A DNA stretch of 64,000 nt, taken from NCBI RefSeq assembly GCF_000797495.1, contig NZ_JTGN01000008.1, forward strand, positions 186,001-250,000, written 5' to 3'. The notes beneath the pieces were generated by a model. It ran no database searches, was not told the DNA's origin, and was given only the letters and a program-made list of their open reading frames with translations. The stretch is from Robinsoniella peoriensis. Lineage in GTDB: Bacteria; Bacillota; Clostridia; Lachnospirales; Lachnospiraceae. Both the position numbers and the translations under genes were made by a program. Below, piece by piece: positions 54,371-61,614 of the stretch (position 1 is the first letter of the stretch; every line of letters begins with the position of its first letter).

Positions 54371-54404
54371 AGCGGTATAGCATACCCAATACTATATCGC
54401 TTTT
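54371..54404 (+). terminator. Rho-independent terminator after the GHL6 gene
   Basis: AGCGGTATAG pairs with CTATATCGCT (one G-T pair) and is followed by TTTTC. A second AGCGGTATAG occurs 26 bases earlier. The 5' end of the decayed group II intron lies only seven bases further on. Confidence 0.7.
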
Positions 54405-54410
54405 CATAGT

Positions 54411-55440
54411 GTGCCAGGCATGGCATTAATCTAGCTGGTGCAAGTCCGGTCACGGGTATTTACCGCCAAGTGTAGCGAACCACAAGTTGGTATCAGTAAT
54501 GGTATAGATGAAGGAAGTGGTGTAGCAAAGTTCCCCGCCTACGAACAGAAACTTGATCAGGCGATTAGGTGGGTTAGGTTGCTATACAAACCGAAGCCCC
54601 AAAGGTAAACGTAAAACCGAAGTTGTAAATCAAGAGGTTGTGAAACGAAAGATTAGTGTCTTACCCTCGGGAGACCCTACCCACATATCGCAGGATATGG
54701 TCGAAAAAGGTTCAGGGAGGGAGTCAGATGAAGTCATAGTAGGCATAAAGCCGAAGGACTGAAACGATTTATAGTACAAATCGTTATTAAGAGAATGATG
54801 CATAAGCCAGAAATCAGATGGATAGGAAAAATAGGAACGTAACCGAGAAATACTATTTATATCGGGAGGGGCGATGTGTATAAATTTTGTAATAATCAGA
54901 GGAGTAACAACAATGGAATTAATTGACGTGATTGCATCAAAGGAAAATCTGAATAAGTATTATAAGAAAGTAGTGGCAAATAAAGGGGCAGGCGGGATAG
55001 ATGGAATGGAAGTGGAAGAACATGGTGCCTATATCAGGGAAAACAGAGACCTTTAGGCATACCGATAGTCCTGGACAGAGTAATCCAGCAAGCCATAGCC
55101 CAACCAATCATAGAAATTTATGAAGAAATATTCAATGAGTACAGTTATGGATTCAGACCTGGAAGAAGCTGCCACGATGCAATAAAACAGGCAAAACCAG
55201 AAATATAAAAATGGATTTGATGACCATGAGGCAATCTACAAGGTCGCAAACTCAAGGGTCGGCTGGTACAGAAGAAGTGGAATGAATGTAGTGAACTATA
55301 TCATCAGTCCGGAGTTGCTTGAAAATAAAATAAAGGACTGAGCAGGGTTGCTCAATCCTTTATTTTACTATCTAAGAAAAGTTGGAATATAAGTTGTAGA
55401 GCCGTATACGAGAACCGTACGTATGGGTCAACGGGAGGAA
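54411..55440 (+). mobile_element. Degenerate group II intron
   Basis: The 5' end GTGCCAGGCATGGC matches the GUGYG-type intron start, and a domain V-like hairpin (GAGCCGTATACGAG...CGTACGTATGG) lies at about 55399-55428. Between them are about 500 bases of intron RNA and a maturase gene with several lesions. The 3' end is unclear. It differs from the intron at 35.3 kb in both RNA and protein, so it is not a copy of it. It begins just after a terminator, a site preference known for some bacterial introns (class C). Confidence 0.8.
54913..55392 (+). pseudogene. Fragmented group II intron maturase
   Basis: Three coding pieces remain. The N-terminal one reads 'VVANKGAGGIDGMEVEEHGA'. A reverse-transcriptase piece in another frame has 'PLGIPIVLDRVIQQAIAQ' and 'EYSYGFRPGRSCHDA'. 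A C-terminal piece has 'YKVANSRVGWYRRSGMN', interrupted by TGA and then 'LLNPLFYYLRKVGI'. The catalytic YADD part is deleted. The intron can no longer make its own protein. Confidence 0.85.
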
Positions 55441-55463
55441 AATAATGCTTGCCATTATTTCTC
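55441..55463 (-). terminator. Terminator of the alpha/beta hydrolase gene
   Basis: On the minus strand AAATAATG pairs with CATTATTT around GCAAG and is followed by TTCC. The stem overlaps the stop codon of the hydrolase. Confidence 0.55.
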
Positions 55464-56318
55464 TACCCTATTCGCTTGTTCATTATATTTCTTCTGTTCC
55501 GCAAAATAATGTTTCACGGCATACAAATATTGTCTTTCAAATTCCACAATGGCTTTTTTGCTCACTTTTTTGAATGGGAGAAGCATATCGAATGCATGAA
55601 AACAATTCGGGTAGACATCAGTCTTTGCCTTCACACCGGCGTTCTTCAGGTTTTTGATATAAGTAAGCGTTTCACAGTAAAACGGATCATTATCACCTAC
55701 AAAGGTATATGCAGGTGGCAAATCTGAATAATTGGTTTGCCTTGCAGGAGCAGCGTATGCAGGAACATTCCCTTGCCACAAATCACCCAGATATGCTTTC
55801 CAACCTTTATGATTGAGCTTTGTATTCCAAACAGGAGCGTGGTTATCACGAGAAGATTCAGTATCTCTGTCATCAATCATGGGATAAAGAGGCATCTGAT
55901 ATGCAATATTTATTTCACCCTTATCTCTGGCATACATACAGGTTGCAACTGTCAAACCGCCACCGGCGCTTTCACCGCCAATCATAATCTGACTGGTATT
56001 TATGCCTAATTCCTTCGCGTGTTCTTTTAAATATTTTAATGCTGTATAGCAATCTTCCAAGGCGGCAGGATAGGGAGCTGCTTTGGAGAGACGATATTCC
56101 GGAGTCACAACGACAGCACCGTATTTTTTCACAAGTCCTATTGCCCGAGAGATATAGAGCATCTTTGCCATTCCCGTAATATATCCGCCACCATGTATCC
56201 ATAAAATTCCCGGAGTTTTATTCTTTGGCTTCACATTTACAGTAGGTTTCAGAATATATAGATCCATTTCTTTTTCGCCAGACAGAATCTGGATTTTTTT
56301 CATTGTATATTTTTTCAT
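55455..56318 (-). CDS. Alpha/beta hydrolase, HSL-type esterase (acetyl esterase-like)
   Basis: The 287-residue cytoplasmic protein shows the hormone-sensitive-lipase-type oxyanion motif 'GILWIHGGGYITG' and the nucleophile elbow 'IGGESAGGGL' (Ser near 115). The likely acid and base are in 'FVGDNDPFYCE' and 'NCFHAFDM'. Such enzymes cleave short acyl esters, for example acetyl groups on sugars or xenobiotics. AAAGG precedes the ATG. A MITE-like repeat ends about 20 bases upstream of the start and may supply or disturb its promoter. It is transcribed alone. Confidence 0.9.
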   Translation of the reverse strand: MKKYTMKKIQILSGEKEMDLYILKPTVNVKPKNKTPGILWIHGGGYITGMAKMLYISRAIGLVKKYGAVVVTPEYRLSKAAPYPAALEDCYTALKYLKEHAKELGINTSQIMIGGESAGGGLTVATCMYARDKGEINIAYQMPLYPMIDDRDTESSRDNHAPVWNTKLNHKGWKAYLGDLWQGNVPAYAAPARQTNYSDLPPAYTFVGDNDPFYCETLTYIKNLKNAGVKAKTDVYPNCFHAFDMLLPFKKVSKKAIVEFERQYLYAVKHYFAEQKKYNEQANRVEK

Positions 56319-56337
56319 AGTATACCTTTACATTCTA

Positions 56338-56494
56338 GAGAGCGTTTTAAAATTGTTTTCTGGCAGTTGTGCGTCACATTCTGTGGGAGAATTTTCCCGG
56401 ATGAAAGGTGCGCAGCGGGCTATGTAACCTGAATCCGGGGCAAATATGCCGCTGCGCATGCAGATGGCGGGAATGAATTTTCAAACACGCTCTA
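56338..56494. repeat. MITE-like interspersed repeat, copy 2 (157 bp)
   Basis: The element is bounded by TAGAGAGCGTTTTAAAATTG and, at the other end, AATTTTCAAACACGCTCTA. These form imperfect terminal inverted repeats that extend to about 30 bases. Its right end in reverse complement matches the repeat at 22942 (24 of 25 bases). It contains no coding sequence, and its outer arms could fold into a long hairpin. The short size, inverted ends and second copy are typical of a non-autonomous element. Confidence 0.75.
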
Positions 56495-56513
56495 ATATAT
56501 CTTTCAGCATCAT
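56481..56513 (-). pseudogene. Start of a gene cut off by the repeat element
   Basis: On the minus strand TGGAGG is followed eight bases later by ATGATGCTGAAAGATATATT. This encodes MMLKDILERV and then hits TGA inside the repeat. A good ribosome binding site leading straight into the element suggests that its insertion truncated a gene. What the gene was cannot be told. The 200 bases further upstream contain only short fragments. Confidence 0.35.
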
Positions 56514-56714
56514 ATTATATACCTCCACAAATTTCAGTTTAGTGCCACTGATTTCATGTACTTACATAACACATTATAAACTACCATATCGTTCTTGAAA
56601 AGGCTTGATTTTACGATGGTTCTTCTTGCTGAACTGTAATGCTTCCATCCCCACGCATCTGTTACCATTTGGGGCTTACAGAAAGTGGAGGTGTGGAATT
56701 TCCTCCATTACATA

Positions 56715-56741
56715 AAAAAAGCAGTACCGAAGTACCGCCCT
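56715..56741 (-). terminator. Terminator of the small ABM-like gene
   Basis: On the minus strand GCGGTAC pairs with GTACTGC around TTCG and is followed by seven T. Confidence 0.75.
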
Positions 56742-56788
56742 AAGACTATTTTATATTGTATCGTTAATTAAAAATTGAATTCAGCTGT

Positions 56789-57136
56789 TTAAACAATGTT
56801 TTCACCCAATATTATTTTTGGCATTGTGGTTAAACAACGATTCCACCGTTTATAGAATTTCTCTATTCCAAGTTTTGATACTCTTGCATGAGCTTCCTCA
56901 TTTTCCAATACCCAATACAGGACATACGTTACCTTACCCACATTTCTTATAAGACGAACAGGTAATTCACCTTCTTTAACTGCATTAAAATCTTTTTGTC
57001 TATGAGTGCGTTTTATGTAGTGAACATCAATTACGCCCTCTTGCTGCTGATAAAATTCGGCAACTTCCTTCATTAACTGTTCTATTTCATCAATCTTAGT
57101 TAATTTTGCTTCGTATATACATATTTCGTTAAACAT
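56789..57136 (-). CDS. Small ferredoxin-fold protein, ABM/EthD-like, unknown function
   Basis: A 115-residue protein. The opening 'IYEAKLTKIDEIEQLMKEVA' with 'QQQEGVIDVHYIKRTH' resembles the beta-alpha-beta start of antibiotic-biosynthesis-monooxygenase-like dimeric alpha/beta barrels. 'YVLYWVLENEEAHARV' fits the second half. No catalytic residues can be named. The ATG at 57136 follows GGAGGTG; an in-frame start five codons upstream lacks such a site. No operon partner is present. Confidence 0.55.
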   Translation of the reverse strand: MFNEICIYEAKLTKIDEIEQLMKEVAEFYQQQEGVIDVHYIKRTHRQKDFNAVKEGELPVRLIRNVGKVTYVLYWVLENEEAHARVSKLGIEKFYKRWNRCLTTMPKIILGENIV

Positions 57137-57472
57137 AAAGCACCTCCACAAATACTGATTTATTTAATTCTATCATATGGTGAAATATATTGTCTATTAA
57201 TATTACTTTGTATATCGATAATTTCTTGCCAATACTTTTAAAGTAATTTAGCAGAATTACGGTCATTTATAGCAGAGTAGATGATTGTGCTATCACTGTC
57301 AGATTGTTCTAAAACAATCATTTGTTGGCAAAGTGTTTTTGAAAGGAATATACATTTTGGACGAATGTGGAAACCTCACGATCTCCGCCTGAGTGACAGC
57401 TTACATATTGCGGGTGGAAAAGCAAGCTTTAAAATACTTAAAACATATCTTTATTTTTAGAATATCCTGCTA
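57137..57472. other. Intergenic region without recognised gene
   Basis: About 335 AT-rich bases separate the ABM-like gene from the terminator of the truncated gene to the right. No open frame with a ribosome binding site and no RNA motif was recognised. It marks the left border of the GC-richer block. Confidence 0.5.
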
Positions 57473-57473
57473 G

Positions 57474-57500
57474 CAAAAAGCCCCGCTGGAGCGGGGCTGG
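57474..57500 (-). terminator. Terminator reading leftward
   Basis: On the minus strand AGCCCCGCT pairs with AGCGGGGCT around CC and is followed by TTTTTG. It ends the transcript of the truncated gene and probably of the ferredoxin genes upstream of it. Confidence 0.85.
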
Positions 57501-57510
57501 TATCGTTTCT

Positions 57511-57849
57511 TTATGTTAGGGTGAAATTTTGTGCTGTAAGTGCGCCTATCAATTCTTTGTTTTCTTTACCGATAAGGGTTCCGTTTCTGTCAATGATGTA
57601 ATTGCCTACCGCGAAGCCATAGGTCGGGGCTTTCATATATACCAGAGCCATGCCGATAAAATTTCCTACAGCCGCCGCTAATTCCTTTCTGCGCGGGCCG
57701 GTTACATTGTAGTGGATTTCCATGCTGTCGGGTTCTTTTGCTTCGGATTGTTCCGTTGCCTGCTCGGCGGCTTCCTCTGTCATCGGTTCTGTTTCTGGTG
57801 TGGCTTCTCCGGTTGTGGGCGGTGCAATCTTTTTTTGTGTTTTGTATTG
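57511..57849 (-). pseudogene. 5'-truncated mobile-element protein of the 'virulence-related' type
   Basis: The frame is open directly after the stop codon of the neighbouring ferredoxin gene and has no start with a ribosome binding site. A Pro/Thr/Glu-rich linker ('PPTTGEATPETEP') leads into a domain reading 'MEIHYNVTGPRRKELAAAVG', 'KAPTYGFAVGNYIIDRNGTL'. This resembles a domain I recall from conjugative-element proteins of Firmicutes annotated as virulence-related. The N-terminal part is missing and the neighbouring gene abuts it without a gap, so it is probably a remnant left by a recombination event. Confidence 0.5.
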
Positions 57850-57858
57850 GGTGTGGTT

Positions 57859-58611
57859 CTACTCCTTCATGATATCGTAACGCCTCTTCCCCTTGGAAAT
57901 AGACTTATACTCAATGGCCTCGGTGGGGCATCCACAGATGCAGGCCATACAGTGGGTGCAGTTTCCCTTCCATACAGGCCTTCCCTCCGCCATGTCGATG
58001 TTATTTAAAGGGCACCGCTTTGCGCACTTTCCGCAGGAGACGCAGGCATCCGAGACCGTAAAGCCTTTGTCCTTGATATAAAGGCGGTAATAGAGCGGAT
58101 TAAACGGTCCGCTGATGAAGCGGCCTACAAGAGAAACTGGTATCTTGGGGAATGGCTTGCCCTGGCCGATCTGACTGGCTAGCTTGGAAAAGACTGGCTT
58201 CGCCCGGGCGATTATGGATGCGCATTCGCTCTCACTGGGCGCAGCAGATAAGGCAATGTAATTTTCCGGCATTTGCGCGGACGCAAGGCCCCGGTAGATT
58301 AAACCGGTCTCTGCGCATAGCTTTGCGGCGTAGGCCGCCGCGTTCCCCTGTGTGCCGCCGCCGCGGGTCAGGACAAAGTAGGCGTTTTGATTCCCCTCAA
58401 ACCTGGTGGCACAAATCCACTGCGCCACCACTTTGGGTATGCGCCAGGCGTAAATTGGCGCAACAAACACCAGAGGACGTTCCGATCGGAATGTCTTTTT
58501 TTCGCCTTTCTTCAGGCAGTGGTTAATAGAAACCATTTCATCGCTAAGCTCTGCCGCTATCTGCTTTGCCGCGAGCTGACTGTTGCCGGTGCCGCTGAAA
58601 TAAAAGACCAT
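57859..58611 (-). CDS. EFR1-type flavodoxin-ferredoxin fusion protein
   Basis: The 250-residue protein has an N-terminal flavodoxin-like domain with the phosphate-binding loop 'YFSGTGNSQLAAKQIA'. A C-terminal two-cluster ferredoxin domain (about 185-235) has 'CVSCGKCAKRCP' and 'CTHCMACICGCP'. It should carry electrons between FMN and two 4Fe-4S clusters in the cytoplasm. It is the downstream half of a tandem pair with the next gene and the third gene of a TetR-led operon. GGGAGGG precedes the ATG. GC content is clearly higher than in most of the window. Confidence 0.9.
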   Translation of the reverse strand: MVFYFSGTGNSQLAAKQIAAELSDEMVSINHCLKKGEKKTFRSERPLVFVAPIYAWRIPKVVAQWICATRFEGNQNAYFVLTRGGGTQGNAAAYAAKLCAETGLIYRGLASAQMPENYIALSAAPSESECASIIARAKPVFSKLASQIGQGKPFPKIPVSLVGRFISGPFNPLYYRLYIKDKGFTVSDACVSCGKCAKRCPLNNIDMAEGRPVWKGNCTHCMACICGCPTEAIEYKSISKGKRRYDIMKE

Positions 58612-58626
58612 TTAAATCCCTCCCTT

Positions 58627-59376
58627 TCAATCTTCCATGATGTAATATCTACGGTTTCTCCTGGAGGCGGATTTGTACTCAATGGCCTCTGCGGGACACC
58701 CTCCGATACAAGCCATGCAGTGAGTACAATTTCCGTTCCAAACGGGCTTTTTATCCACCAGGCGGATATTGTTCAGGGGACACCGTTTCACACATTTGCC
58801 ACAGGCGGTGCAGGCGTCCGATGCAGCAAAGCCTTTATCGTGGACAAAAAGCGTGTAAAACAGCCCATTGACCGGCCCGCTTACTATCTTATCTTTAAAA
58901 GTGACTGGAATCTCCGGGAACGGTTCTCCCTTTTTAATCAGCGCGGCCAGCGATGCTGTGCGCTCTCCGGCCTTTTTAAGAATCCCCTTATATTCTGTCT
59001 CGTCCGGCGTGTTGGATAAAGCCACATAATTATTGGGCATGATGAGCAACGTCAAACCACAAAAGCACAGTCCCTTTTCCGCGCATAGCTCTTTCGCATA
59101 GGCAGCGGCATTTCCCACGCTTCCGGCGCAGGTCAGGATAAAATAAGCATTTGAATTCCCCTCTAATTTTGTCTCACGAATCCATCCATCCACGACCTTT
59201 GGCATTTTCCAGGAATAGGTAGGTGCCACAAATACCAGTGGATCCTCCGAATGAAACGTATCTTTTTCGCCCTTTTTGAGATACTTATTCATAGAGACAA
59301 TCTCATCTCCAAGAATTTCACTCATTTGTATTGCCGTCCTCTGACTATTGCCGGTGCCGCTGAAATAGAAAATCAT
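58627..59376 (-). CDS. EFR1-type flavodoxin-ferredoxin fusion protein, tandem paralogue
   Basis: A 249-residue paralogue of the neighbouring protein with the same layout: 'MIFYFSGTGNSQRTAIQMS' at the N-terminus, then 'CTACGKCVKRCP' and 'CTHCMACIGGCP' in the ferredoxin part. All eight cluster cysteines are present. The two copies differ at many positions, so the duplication is not recent. The ATG at 59376 is chosen because AGGAGG lies eight bases upstream and it aligns with the start of the other copy. An ATG two codons earlier is too close to that site. Confidence 0.9.
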   Translation of the reverse strand: MIFYFSGTGNSQRTAIQMSEILGDEIVSMNKYLKKGEKDTFHSEDPLVFVAPTYSWKMPKVVDGWIRETKLEGNSNAYFILTCAGSVGNAAAYAKELCAEKGLCFCGLTLLIMPNNYVALSNTPDETEYKGILKKAGERTASLAALIKKGEPFPEIPVTFKDKIVSGPVNGLFYTLFVHDKGFAASDACTACGKCVKRCPLNNIRLVDKKPVWNGNCTHCMACIGGCPAEAIEYKSASRRNRRYYIMED

Positions 59377-59390
59377 ATCCATATCCTCCT

Positions 59391-59969
59391 TTATTTTTGG
59401 TCGATTCCGCTGACCATCTGCGCTAAATATTCTTTAGCCTGTGTCTTGGAACACGCTTCTTTATCCAGGTATTTCCACTCCAGGATTAGCAGGATCACCT
59501 GGCTGTAAAGGTTTGCAGCCATCTTCTGCGGCACCTTGAAGCGGTGGGAATCCGAATTGTCCTGAAAGACCGCAGACATATTGGACAGCAGATAAAACCT
59601 TATTTGATTGATGAGATATAAATTGGGCGGGTTATTCTTTAGGATCGCCTGCACGATTTCTATGTTCTCATCTAAAAAATCAAAGCAGTTCTCCATCAGC
59701 GTATCCATCCGCTGCACACAGGTTCCTCCGTCCTGATAGCCGCTGTCCAGCCGGTCACGGACGGTCATGAAGCAATACTCCAGAAGGTCGTATTTGTCAT
59801 CAAAGTAATTGTAGAAAGTAGCGCGGGGCAGCATTGCCATCTCACACAACTCTCCAACGGCAATCTCCTCAAAAGATTTTTTGCAGAGCAGAGACTGCAT
59901 TGCGTTCTGGAGGGAAAGCAGGGTGCGGCTTGCTCCAATGGTCATCTTTTTTGATAAGTCATATTTCAT
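59391..59969 (-). CDS. TetR-family transcriptional regulator
   Basis: The 192-residue regulator has an N-terminal helix-turn-helix ('SFEEIAVGELCEMAMLPRATFYNYFDDKYDLLE' region, about 33-65) with the typical TFYNYF recognition helix. A helical ligand domain follows, ending in a C-terminal TetR_C-like segment. The ATG at 59969 follows AAGGAG. It leads the operon with the two ferredoxin genes and is divergent from the aldehyde dehydrogenase gene, so it probably controls both directions from the 183-bp gap. The ligand is unknown. Confidence 0.9.
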   Translation of the reverse strand: MKYDLSKKMTIGASRTLLSLQNAMQSLLCKKSFEEIAVGELCEMAMLPRATFYNYFDDKYDLLEYCFMTVRDRLDSGYQDGGTCVQRMDTLMENCFDFLDENIEIVQAILKNNPPNLYLINQIRFYLLSNMSAVFQDNSDSHRFKVPQKMAANLYSQVILLILEWKYLDKEACSKTQAKEYLAQMVSGIDQK

Positions 59970-60032
59970 ATTTTGTCTCTCCTTTGACAATTTTTTACTT
60001 TTGTCTAAATATATACAACCGATTCATTTTGT

Positions 60033-60086
60033 CACTTGTCTTTCTACTAAAGCTATTATAGACTAAAATCAAGATTTAGACAAGTG
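60033..60086. promoter_or_regulatory. Inverted repeat in the divergent gap, candidate TetR operator
   Basis: CACTTGTC (60033-60040) and GACAAGTG (60079-60086) are perfect inverted copies. Related TTGTCTAAAT (60001-60010) and ATTTAGACAAG (60074-60084) extend the symmetry. The gap holds the promoters for both directions. Binding by the adjacent TetR protein is inferred. Confidence 0.45.
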
Positions 60087-60152
60087 CAAAAATAAAGACT
60101 TGTGAAGAATGTTTTATTAGAATGAATTTAGACCTAATAATTGTGAGGTGTT

Positions 60153-61523
60153 ATGATGAGTTACGAGAAATTACTGCACAGGCAGAGAGTCTTTTTTAGA
60201 ACTGGAGAAACGATGGATTATTCATACCGGATGAATGCTCTCACGGCGCTTCGTGAGGCGCTCGTCTATTATAAGGCCGAGATTTATCAGGCGCTTGTGG
60301 ACGACTTGAACAAGTCACCCTATGAGACCTTTATATCAGAATACGGCCTTGTGCTCAGGCAGATCACTTATGTTGAGCGCAGGCTGAAAGGCTGGATGAA
60401 ACCTCGCTCCAAAGCGGTAGGCATTACCGGCCTGCCCGGAAAGGCCTATGAGCTGGTAGAGCCTTACGGGATCGTGCTGATCATATCGCCGTGGAACTAC
60501 CCGCTTTCACTGACTATGCAGCCGCTCATCGGGGCGATAGCGGCCGGGAACTGCTGTATCAACAAACCCTCTGAGCTGTCCCCGCATACATCAGACGTTC
60601 TTGTAAAAATCATATCCCGCGCCTTTCCGGAGAAATATATTGCCACGGTGCTGGGAGGGAGAGAAGAAAGTGAAGCCCTTCTGGAGCAGCGTTTCGATTA
60701 CATTTTCTTTACGGGGAGCACGGCGGTGGGCCGTTCTATCATGGAAAAAGCCGCCCGCCATCTCACTCCGGTGACCCTGGAGCTGGGAGGGAAAAGCCCC
60801 TGCATTGTCACAGCCGATGCCGATGTTCGGGAGGCTGCCAAAAATATTGCATATGGCAAGATTATGAACAGCGGGCAGGTGTGCATTGCTCCGGACTATG
60901 CGTTGGTGGATGAGAAGGTGAAAGATCAGTTTTGCGGGGAGTTTGCGGTGCAGTGTCAGAAGATGGCCGGAGACCCGCTCACAAATCCCAAGTATCCGCG
61001 CATTATCAGCCGACGGCATTTTGAACGTCTGCTGGGGCTTATGGAGGGCGTGACAATCTTAAGCGGCGGGCGTTCCGATCCGGCGGCGCTCAAGATAGAA
61101 CCCACCGTCCTTGTGGATGTGGGATTGGATTCCGCTGTGATGCAGGAGGAGATCTTCGGTCCCCTTCTCCCGGTCATTCCCTATCGGACCTTAAATGAGG
61201 CGGAGGAATTCGTGAGAGCACGGGAAAAACCTCTGGCGCTTTACCTCTTTACCAAGAGCAGTAAAACCGAGAAGCGGGTGCTGAACAAGCTGGCTTTTGG
61301 CGGAGCCTGTGTCAATGATACGATCTCTCACATCTCCAGTGACGGCTTGGCCTTTGGCGGGGTTGGCCAGAGCGGAATGGGAGCCTATCACGGCGTCCAC
61401 AGTTTCGAGACATTCAGCCATCGCAAGGGCATCTATAAAAAATACAGTCTGTTTGAACTGCCCATGCGGTATCAGCCCTATGGGGACAAAATAAACGGCC
61501 TGCTCCGCTTCCTGATGAAATAA
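60153..61523 (+). CDS. Aldehyde dehydrogenase (ALDH3/fatty-aldehyde-type)
   Basis: The 456-residue NAD(P)-dependent enzyme oxidises aldehydes to acids. It has 'ISPWNYPLSLTMQPLIGAIA', the nucleotide-site 'FTGSTAVGRSIMEKAA', the base Glu in 'PVTLELGGKSPCIV' (about 211) and the catalytic Cys in 'NSGQVCIAPDY' (about 247). The ending 'GVGQSGMGAYHGVHSFETFSH' is typical of the ALDH3 branch. GAGGTG precedes the ATG. The flavoenzyme gene follows 91 bases later on the same strand, so the two probably work on one aldehyde- or enone-containing substrate. Confidence 0.94.
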   Translation: MMSYEKLLHRQRVFFRTGETMDYSYRMNALTALREALVYYKAEIYQALVDDLNKSPYETFISEYGLVLRQITYVERRLKGWMKPRSKAVGITGLPGKAYELVEPYGIVLIISPWNYPLSLTMQPLIGAIAAGNCCINKPSELSPHTSDVLVKIISRAFPEKYIATVLGGREESEALLEQRFDYIFFTGSTAVGRSIMEKAARHLTPVTLELGGKSPCIVTADADVREAAKNIAYGKIMNSGQVCIAPDYALVDEKVKDQFCGEFAVQCQKMAGDPLTNPKYPRIISRRHFERLLGLMEGVTILSGGRSDPAALKIEPTVLVDVGLDSAVMQEEIFGPLLPVIPYRTLNEAEEFVRAREKPLALYLFTKSSKTEKRVLNKLAFGGACVNDTISHISSDGLAFGGVGQSGMGAYHGVHSFETFSHRKGIYKKYSLFELPMRYQPYGDKINGLLRFLMK

Positions 61524-61614
61524 AGGCGCATTCCATTCAGGTGAAGCTGTCAGGTTCAGAGACAGACGAGGCGAATCATTCATCCACTAAAAGAATAGAA
61601 ATGAGGTACAGAAT

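Noticed and set aside
54553-54762. A 69-residue frame in the decayed intron as a protein gene
   Set aside because: It lies in the 5' structured RNA part of the group II intron, has no ribosome binding site and no recognisable family.
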